DNA of 37,561 bases from Balneolaceae bacterium UBA2956 (lineage in GTDB: Bacteria; Bacteroidota; Rhodothermia; Balneolales; Balneolaceae): contig DEBM01000013.1 of assembly GCA_002348545.1 (NCBI GenBank), positions 1 through 37,561 of the forward strand, read 5' to 3'. The notes under the pieces are model-generated. The model was not told the origin of the DNA. It did not search any database and saw only the letters and a program-made list of their open reading frames with translations. Positions 31,602 to 37,561 of this stretch are shown here, in pieces. The translations under genes were made by a program, and so were the position numbers. Position 1 is the first letter of the stretch; every line of letters begins with the position of its first letter.

Positions 31602-34487
31602 ATGATTTCTAAGTTCAAAATAATACTTATTACTCTAGTACTTCTAACTTTGAATATATCTAATTTAAATGCACAAACATCATTTATTAAGGAAGTTAAC
31701 TATTCGGAGAATAATAAAATGCTTGTTATACCTTTTAAGGAATTTAAGCTGAATAACGGACTCACTGTCATTGTTCATGAAGATGACTCCGATCCTTTGG
31801 TTCATGTGGATATTACTTATCATGTAGGTTCGGCAAGAGAGGAATTGTATAAGTCTGGTTTTGCTCACTTTTTTGAACATATGATGTTTCAAGGTTCGGA
31901 AAATGTTGCCGATGAAGAACACTTTAAGATTATTAGTGATGCTGGAGGAACTTTAAATGGATCTACCAATCGGGATCGTACCAATTATTATCAAACCGTC
32001 CCAAGTAATCAGCTGGAGGTAGTGCTATGGTTGGAGGCCGATCGAATGGGGTTTTTCTTAGATGCAGTAACCCAGAAAAAATTTGAAATTCAACGAGAAA
32101 CCGTAAAGAATGAAAAGGGACAAAATTACGACAACGCAGCCTATGGCCGCTGGAGTGAACTGACAGCTGAAACTTTATATCCTTTTGGTCATCCCTATTC
32201 CTGGCTTACAATTGGAAAATTGGAAGATCTAGATAGAGTAAATGTAGATGATTTAAAGAAATTCTTTATGCGATGGTATGGGCCAAACAATGCTACCCTT
32301 ACCATTGGCGGAAATGTAACCACTGAGGAAGTAATTCCTATGGTTGAAAAATATTTTGGAGTCATTCCTAGAGGACCGGAAGTTAAGAGTATGAAATTAC
32401 GCCCCGTTCAGCTCGACGCAGATCGCTATGTTTCATATGTAGATAACAATATTCGATTCCCTGCTCTTTTAGCAACTTACCCAACAGTACCACGCTTTCA
32501 TCCAGATGAAGCACCTCTTGATTTCTTAGCACAAATTCTTGGAACCGGAAGAAGTTCGTATTTATTCAAAAAATTTATTTTGACCCAAAAAGCCATACAA
32601 GCCTCTGTATTCCATCCTGTAAGTGAACTCGCTGGTGAGTTTACTATGTTTGTATTACCATTTCCAGGCCAAACTTTAGCGGATTTCGAGCAAGAAATGA
32701 GAACAATCTTGGACGAATTTGCCTCAGAAGGAGTAAGTGATAATGATTTAACTAAGATTAAGGCTAGTTTTGAATCCAGCTTCATTAATGGACTAACTTC
32801 TGTTAGCGGCAAGGTTTCCCAATTAGCTGATTATCAGACTATTGCTGGAAATGCTAATTATATAAATGAGGATTTAAACCGCTATTTGGAAGTAACCAAA
32901 GAAGATATTATGAGGGTTTTTAACAAGTATATTTATAATAACCCAGGAGTATTACTAAGTGTACTTCCCAATGATGGCGGAACAACGACGCCTGCAGCGC
33001 CCGATAACTATCTTGCTCAAAAAGAGGGTGATAATCCATTCCCTACAACAGACTATTCCGGGCTTTCCTATTCACGCCCTGAAGGAGATACATTTGACAG
33101 GAGCGTTAAACCAACCCCAGGAACTGCTCCTTTGGTTAAAGTACCTGACTATTGGAGAGCTAATTTTGAAAATGGAATCAAACTTATTGGCAGCGAATCA
33201 AACGAAGTACCAACCATTAATATGCAACTTTACATTAAAGGTGGACATGAACTGGATGCTAACGATCCACAAAAGGCAGGCCTCGCATCTTTAACTGCAG
33301 CGTTGATGAATGAAAGCACTCAAAATTATAGTTCTGAAGAAATTTCTGAAGAACTTCGCCTCATTGCCAGTTCTATATCAGTTTCAGGTGGTAGAAGTGA
33401 AACGGTAGTTGGACTAAGTACTCTAAGCAAAAATTTGACCCGTACTATGGAGTTGTTTGAAGAGATACTCTACCGCCCAGCTTTTACTGAAGAAGACTTT
33501 AATCGGGTCAAGCAGCAACAGCTTGAAAGCATTCGTGCTTCTTACCAAAATCCTGCGGCCGTAGCTAGTCAAATCTATAATCGATTGCTCTATGGAGATG
33601 AACATATTTATTCGGTTCCTACATCGGGTCTAGAGGAAACAGTGAGCCGAATTACTATTGAAGATGTTCGGGCTTTCTTTGAATCATATATGTCTCCTGA
33701 GATTACTGAAGTAGTTGTAGTTGGTAATATTACTGAAGAAGAAGCAATCTCCAGTCTAGCATTCCTAAACGATTGGAAACCCAAAAATGTAGATATCCCT
33801 GACTTACCCAAGCCCAAGCCTGGAGACTATACTAAAGTGTATCTTATGGATAAAGTGGGTGCTCCACAATCTGAAATACGTATTGGCTATGTATCTAATA
33901 TGACCTACGACGCAACAGGTGAGTACTTTAAAACCAGTCTAATGAACTACAGCTTAGGTGGTGCTTTTAACAGCCGGATTAATCTAAACCTGCGAGAAGA
34001 CAAAGGTTGGACTTATGGTGCTCGCTCTGGATTTAGTGGAAATGATCGTGGAAGTCAATTTACGGCATCAGCTGGCATCAAAGCCAATGCTACCGATAGT
34101 GCAGTGGTAGAGTTTATAAAAGAAATCAAAGGCTTTCAAAAAGATGGAATTACCAAAGATGAGCTCAATTTTATGAGAAACTCTATTGGCCAGCGAGATG
34201 CTCGTCGCTATGAAACACCTTTTCAAAAAGCCGGCTTCTTAGGCAATATCATCCGATACAATCTAGACGGCTCCTATGTTGACAAACAAGCTGATATTAT
34301 ACAAAATATTACTCGTGAGGAAATTAATGCTTTAGCCAAAAAATATCTAAATACCGAAAATACCTACATTTTAGTGGTTGGAGATGGAGCAACTAATCGT
34401 GATAAGCTAAAAGCTCTTGGTTATGAGGTCATTGATGTGACCGAGAAGGGAGACATCATAGAACCTATTCAAGAAGGTAGCGAATAA
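31602..34487 (+). CDS. Secreted M16 family zinc protease (two-domain)
   Basis: 961-residue pitrilysin-type zinc protease with a signal peptide (1-25, ending SNLNAQ), so periplasmic or envelope-located. The first half carries the inverted zinc motif H89-F-F-E92-H93 in GFAHFFEHMMFQGSE and the downstream acidic ligand region RETVKNEKGQNYDN (E171 the likely ligand). The second half (about 510-961) keeps the fold (VPTINMQLYIKGGHELDAND) but no HxxEH, and has the typical R/Y substrate-binding stretch LREDKGWTYGARSGFSGND. One chain containing an active and an inactive half is a common Bacteroidota arrangement. Likely role: degradation of peptides, including cleaved signal or targeting peptides. It is followed by a good intrinsic terminator. 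Confidence 0.92.
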   Translation: MISKFKIILITLVLLTLNISNLNAQTSFIKEVNYSENNKMLVIPFKEFKLNNGLTVIVHEDDSDPLVHVDITYHVGSAREELYKSGFAHFFEHMMFQGSENVADEEHFKIISDAGGTLNGSTNRDRTNYYQTVPSNQLEVVLWLEADRMGFFLDAVTQKKFEIQRETVKNEKGQNYDNAAYGRWSELTAETLYPFGHPYSWLTIGKLEDLDRVNVDDLKKFFMRWYGPNNATLTIGGNVTTEEVIPMVEKYFGVIPRGPEVKSMKLRPVQLDADRYVSYVDNNIRFPALLATYPTVPRFHPDEAPLDFLAQILGTGRSSYLFKKFILTQKAIQASVFHPVSELAGEFTMFVLPFPGQTLADFEQEMRTILDEFASEGVSDNDLTKIKASFESSFINGLTSVSGKVSQLADYQTIAGNANYINEDLNRYLEVTKEDIMRVFNKYIYNNPGVLLSVLPNDGGTTTPAAPDNYLAQKEGDNPFPTTDYSGLSYSRPEGDTFDRSVKPTPGTAPLVKVPDYWRANFENGIKLIGSESNEVPTINMQLYIKGGHELDANDPQKAGLASLTAALMNESTQNYSSEEISEELRLIASSISVSGGRSETVVGLSTLSKNLTRTMELFEEILYRPAFTEEDFNRVKQQQLESIRASYQNPAAVASQIYNRLLYGDEHIYSVPTSGLEETVSRITIEDVRAFFESYMSPEITEVVVVGNITEEEAISSLAFLNDWKPKNVDIPDLPKPKPGDYTKVYLMDKVGAPQSEIRIGYVSNMTYDATGEYFKTSLMNYSLGGAFNSRINLNLREDKGWTYGARSGFSGNDRGSQFTASAGIKANATDSAVVEFIKEIKGFQKDGITKDELNFMRNSIGQRDARRYETPFQKAGFLGNIIRYNLDGSYVDKQADIIQNITREEINALAKKYLNTENTYILVVGDGATNRDKLKALGYEVIDVTEKGDIIEPIQEGSE

Positions 34488-34560
34488 TCGATCGCCTAAA
34501 CATTCATCTAGCTATTTAAGCTCCAACTAATAAGCGACCACCTAACTTCTTCCATTCATT

Positions 34561-34601
34561 ATACCCATCCATATTAAATTGTGCGATGGGTATGTTTTTT
34601 T
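34561..34601 (+). terminator. Intrinsic terminator of the M16 protease gene
   Basis: ATACCCATC (34561-34569) pairs perfectly with GATGGGTAT (34585-34593); a G and seven T follow (34594-34601). Loop 15 bases. It points along the + strand, 73 bases after the protease stop. It lies across the 3' end of the convergent photolyase gene, whose stop is at 34574-34576, so the stem is partly coding on the other strand. The minus strand has no T-run after the stem. Confidence 0.75.
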
Positions 34602-36100
34602 AGAATCCTTTGATTCTCTTGTTTGACCAGTAAAGATTCTCTATAACTCCAAATTTTCTTCCTAGCTACTGATGCTGCCAGTGCGATATCTACGATTGGG
34701 TTGGGATATACGAGGCCATCCAAATCTGGTAACCATGCCTTTTCAAGGGGAGTTATGGTCCATGGCTCATGTATATAGGCCAGAGGGTAATGTTGCAACT
34801 CAGGAACCCATTGCCTAATAAATGCTCCATTTGGATCATGGTCTTTAGACTGTTTTACTGGGTTATACATCCGTATCGTATTTATCCCTGTGGTCCCAGC
34901 TTGCATTTGAAATTGAGGATAGTGAATACCAGGTTCATAGTCTAAAAAAAGTCTTGCCAAATGATATACCCCAAGCCTCCAATCACAATCTAGATGATGA
35001 CATAAAAAAGAAACAAGCATAGCCCTCATGCGAAAATTAATCCACCCTGTTGCATGTAAGCAACGCATACACGCATCAACCAGTGGAATACCGGTACAAC
35101 CTTGCTTCCAAGCTTCTAAAAAATCCGGTCTGCTAGAATATGACATAAGTTTGTATCCCTTGTTCACACACTCTAACTCGTATTCTGGTTCCATTTCAAA
35201 CTTTTGAATGAAATGGCAATTCCACCTAAGTCTGGTCAAAAATGAAGAGTAGGCTTGGAAGTTTTCCTTCCTTGCGGGGTGTTTACTAACAAATCCATAG
35301 ACCTGCCTCACGCTTACATTACCCCATGCCAAATGCGGCGACACTCGACTGCAACTATCTCGTGATAATGATGGCTTAGAGATATACCGCTGATAATTTC
35401 TGCCCCGGCTACCAATAAAACTCTCTAAGCGTTTCCATGCTTGGCTCTCCCCCGCGAGTTGATACATCTCAGGGTAGCGCTCTAATTTTACTTTTATATC
35501 TAATGGGATAGGAAAAGGATGCTGGCGTGAAATATCTTTGCTTATAGACTTTATTTGCTCACTTAGTGGTGAAAAGGATGGAGTAAACAGAGGTTGTTGC
35601 ATACAAAACTTCCAGGCTTTATTCCAACCATCCCGGTTATCTATTCCTCGAAGTACCCCATCTCGCTGACATTGAACCCACTGTATGCCTTGCTGCCTAC
35701 AGAAGGTATCTACACCTTTGTCACGCTCCCAGGTTCTACCTGTCCCAGATTCTTGATAAGAAAATAAATGCTCAATAGAGAAGGTATCTGCTAAAAAACG
35801 AAAAATCTTGAGGGTATCTCCCCAAGCAATCATTACCTGTCTTTGCACAGCTACTAATTGCTTATTCATATCCTTTAGAGAGTGATAAACAAACTGTCTA
35901 TGCCGCAAGGATGAATCTGGTCCTGCTAATTCATTCGGATCAAACACATATAGTGGGATATAATCATTTTTGGCTTGTTCGGCTAAGTAAAATCCCTCAT
36001 GGTCAGCCAATCGAATATCTCTCTTCAACCATACTATATTAATAGGCGGCTTAGACTTTTTATTGAGGGAATTCATGTCCATAGATATGTATGTATTCAA
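34574..36100 (-). CDS. Cryptochrome/photolyase family flavoprotein
   Basis: 508-residue FAD enzyme of the cryptochrome/DNA photolyase family, probably a light-driven DNA repair enzyme. An N-terminal Rossmann antenna domain (about 18-140) begins INIVWLKRDIRLADHEGF. The helical FAD domain (about 220-480) contains SRVSPHLAWGNVSVRQVY, LTRLRWNCHFIQKFE, GIPLVDACMRCLHATGWINFRMR and the flavin-site block HYPQFQMQAGTTGINTIRMYNPVKQS. The RMRAM and D-W motifs near the flavin are those of real photolyases. It is not of the iron-sulphur (FeS-BCP) type, since that family lacks this antenna start. ATGs at 36082 and 36076 are also possible starts and lie closer to the domain. Lesion specificity cannot be told. 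It follows mnmE by 36 bases. Confidence 0.88.
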   Translation of the reverse strand: MNTYISMDMNSLNKKSKPPINIVWLKRDIRLADHEGFYLAEQAKNDYIPLYVFDPNELAGPDSSLRHRQFVYHSLKDMNKQLVAVQRQVMIAWGDTLKIFRFLADTFSIEHLFSYQESGTGRTWERDKGVDTFCRQQGIQWVQCQRDGVLRGIDNRDGWNKAWKFCMQQPLFTPSFSPLSEQIKSISKDISRQHPFPIPLDIKVKLERYPEMYQLAGESQAWKRLESFIGSRGRNYQRYISKPSLSRDSCSRVSPHLAWGNVSVRQVYGFVSKHPARKENFQAYSSFLTRLRWNCHFIQKFEMEPEYELECVNKGYKLMSYSSRPDFLEAWKQGCTGIPLVDACMRCLHATGWINFRMRAMLVSFLCHHLDCDWRLGVYHLARLFLDYEPGIHYPQFQMQAGTTGINTIRMYNPVKQSKDHDPNGAFIRQWVPELQHYPLAYIHEPWTITPLEKAWLPDLDGLVYPNPIVDIALAASVARKKIWSYRESLLVKQENQRILKKHTHRTI

Positions 36101-36136
36101 AGCGAATAATTCAATAATATACGTGTATTACCTAAA

Positions 36137-37561
36137 TTACTTTCCTATACAAAATCGTGAAAATATTGAATCCAAGATGTCCTCATTAGTAATCTCACCA
36201 GTTATAGTTCCAAGGCTCTGTAAGGCCGCACGAAGATCTATAGCTAGAAAATCGCCTGTCATTCCACCCGTTAACCCATTTAGAGCAGCTTCCACATGAT
36301 TCAGAGTCTTTTCAAAGGCATCTCTGTGACGAGAAGATGTCACAAGTAGAGAAGCCCCATCATAATGAGTCTGTCTCAATGCCTCTTCTTTTATACGATC
36401 TTTGAGTTTTGGCAACCCTAATCCTGTCATTGCTGAAATATGTAAATCTTCAATTTTACTCCAATCACTTTCTTGATTGGCCTCATGCGTTGCATGTACA
36501 GTAGGTTGAGCTTGGCTCAATCGATCAAATTGAGTTCCTATAACAATAAAAGCAGTCTCAACAGCCGATGATTGCAATTGTTTAATCTCATTCATTTCTT
36601 TAATGGTAAATGGCAGGTTCAAATCCCTGAGATAGACAATCACATCTGCTTCTTTGACGGCTTCTTGGCTACGCCGGACCCCTTCTGCCTCGACACGATC
36701 AGCTGTTACACGCAGCCCCGCTGTGTCAGTAAGCCTAAATAGCAGACCTCCATGATTCCATTCTACATCAACGGTATCTCGAGTAGTTCCGGCTATATCT
36801 GTGACAATGGCTCGTTCACTGCCAACCAAGGCGTTTAAAAGTGTTGATTTACCTGCATTAGGACGACCTATAAGCACAGTCTTTATTCCGTCTTTCACTA
36901 ATCTGCCGGCCTCATAGCTCTCCAGTAGACGATGAATGGCTGTTTTGAGATTTAATAATAACTGCTGTAATTGATCTTTGTTAGCAAACTCAACATCCTC
37001 TTCTATAAAATCTAGTTCGAGTTCTATCATTGCTGTTGCATCAATAATTTGTTGCCTAAATTCCTTCACATAGGCACCCAAACTTCCAGATAACTGCTGA
37101 TTTGCAGCATCAACAGCCTTTACGCTACGGGCGTGAATTAGATCCGCGACTGCTTCAGCCTGTTCCAGCCCTAATTTACCGTTTAAAAAAGCGCGTTGAG
37201 TAAACTCTCCAGCTTGTGCCGGATGAATTCCCGTTGCCAATAAGGTTTCAAAAACCCGTTGTGTGACTAAAATCCCTCCATGACATGAAATTTCTACAGT
37301 TTCCTCTCCTGTATAACTTTTGGGTGAATGAAACAGACTCACCAAAACCTCATCTACCAAACGGCCTTTTGGATCAACTATACGACCAAAATGAATAGTA
37401 TGCGATGGTAATGCACCCAGATCTTTTCCTTTGAAACATTCTTGAACCTTTGCAATTGCCCCCCTTCCAGAAACTCTAATCACTGCTATTCCACCTTCTC
37501 CTATGGGGGTAGTTATAGCAGCAACAGGTTTTTTTTCTTTAATACTTAAGGTCTCTGACAC
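36137..37561 (-). CDS. mnmE: tRNA modification GTPase MnmE (5' end at window edge)
   Basis: GTPase that, with MnmG, makes the (carboxymethyl)aminomethyl group at U34 of certain tRNAs. 474 codons are visible; the first is a GTG exactly at the window edge, so whether it is the start or an internal Val is open. N-terminal folate-binding domain (about 11-130, ITTPIGEGGIAVIRVSGRG), helical domain, inserted G domain (about 225-395) and C-terminal helices ending in the obligatory CIGK with Cys471. G1 is GRPNAGKST (232-240), G2 TTRDT, G3 DTAG (279-282) and G5 SA (376-377). The usual G4 NKxD is replaced by TQFD (343-346). Gene family certain; the altered G4 is discussed as a finding. Confidence 0.93.
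   Translation of the reverse strand: MSETLSIKEKKPVAAITTPIGEGGIAVIRVSGRGAIAKVQECFKGKDLGALPSHTIHFGRIVDPKGRLVDEVLVSLFHSPKSYTGEETVEISCHGGILVTQRVFETLLATGIHPAQAGEFTQRAFLNGKLGLEQAEAVADLIHARSVKAVDAANQQLSGSLGAYVKEFRQQIIDATAMIELELDFIEEDVEFANKDQLQQLLLNLKTAIHRLLESYEAGRLVKDGIKTVLIGRPNAGKSTLLNALVGSERAIVTDIAGTTRDTVDVEWNHGGLLFRLTDTAGLRVTADRVEAEGVRRSQEAVKEADVIVYLRDLNLPFTIKEMNEIKQLQSSAVETAFIVIGTQFDRLSQAQPTVHATHEANQESDWSKIEDLHISAMTGLGLPKLKDRIKEEALRQTHYDGASLLVTSSRHRDAFEKTLNHVEAALNGLTGGMTGDFLAIDLRAALQSLGTITGEITNEDILDSIFSRFCIGK

Noticed and set aside
34574..36100. Iron-sulphur bacterial photolyase (FeS-BCP) identity, suggested by several Cys residues
   Set aside because: The N-terminal antenna-domain sequence is that of the common cryptochrome/photolyase branch, and the Cys residues do not show the spacing of the four cluster ligands.
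1..37561. RNA genes, CRISPR arrays, insertion sequences, phage or toxin-antitoxin genes
   Set aside because: I looked through the gaps for tRNA-like cloverleaf sequence, regularly spaced repeats and flanking direct repeats and found none; all larger frames are explained by ordinary chromosomal genes.

Overview
The window looks like a chromosomal segment of a free-living, Gram-negative bacterium of the Bacteroidota/Balneolota/Rhodothermota group. The reasons are: a BatC-BatD-BatE gene set; bacillithiol synthesis (bshA); a TolC/HlyD/MacB-type export operon; a periplasmic propeller sensor of the Reg_prop/Y_Y_Y type; a 'choice-of-anchor B' LVIVD-repeat lipoprotein; AT-rich DNA; and start codons without clear Shine-Dalgarno sequences. 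The exact lineage is inference (a marine Balneolaceae-like organism fits best). No rRNA, tRNA, CRISPR array, transposase or phage gene was seen. Genes are packed tightly and no gap reaches 300 bases.

Layout. (1) 1-2383: the 3' part of sucC (TCA cycle), convergent with bshA. (2) 2629-7524: yebC followed by a TPR gene, a BatC-like gene, batD and batE, all on the + strand with short gaps or overlaps. No VWA genes (batA/batB) are present here. (3) 7641-10685: an M20 dipeptidase and a secreted metal-dependent amidohydrolase. (4) 10706-14866, minus: an HlyD adaptor, MacB-type permease and TolC operon, without an ATPase gene. (5) 15032-18101, minus: the E2 acyltransferase of a 2-oxo acid dehydrogenase, then panC and panD, almost without gaps. 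(6) 18293-23485: a Cys/Met-metabolism PLP enzyme, an LVIVD-repeat lipoprotein, an alpha-oxoamine synthase (sphingolipid- or sulfonolipid-type) and a CPBP membrane protease. (7) 23594-31494: secG, then an AT-rich signalling block. (8) 31602-37561: an M16 zinc protease, a photolyase/cryptochrome, and mnmE running off the right edge.

The most interesting part is 23989-31494. On the + strand a secreted TPR protein is followed by a 1082-residue membrane sensor with a periplasmic propeller and a cytoplasmic SpoIIE-type PP2C phosphatase. Converging on it, with overlapping stop codons, is a minus-strand operon of an RsbW-like kinase, a STAS antagonist and a GAF-PAS-class III nucleotide cyclase. All catalytic motifs look intact. 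No sigma factor is encoded in the window. The set has every part of a partner-switching phosphorelay, and the co-transcribed cyclase is a candidate output. Linking the two convergent operons into one pathway is inference from gene order and family knowledge.
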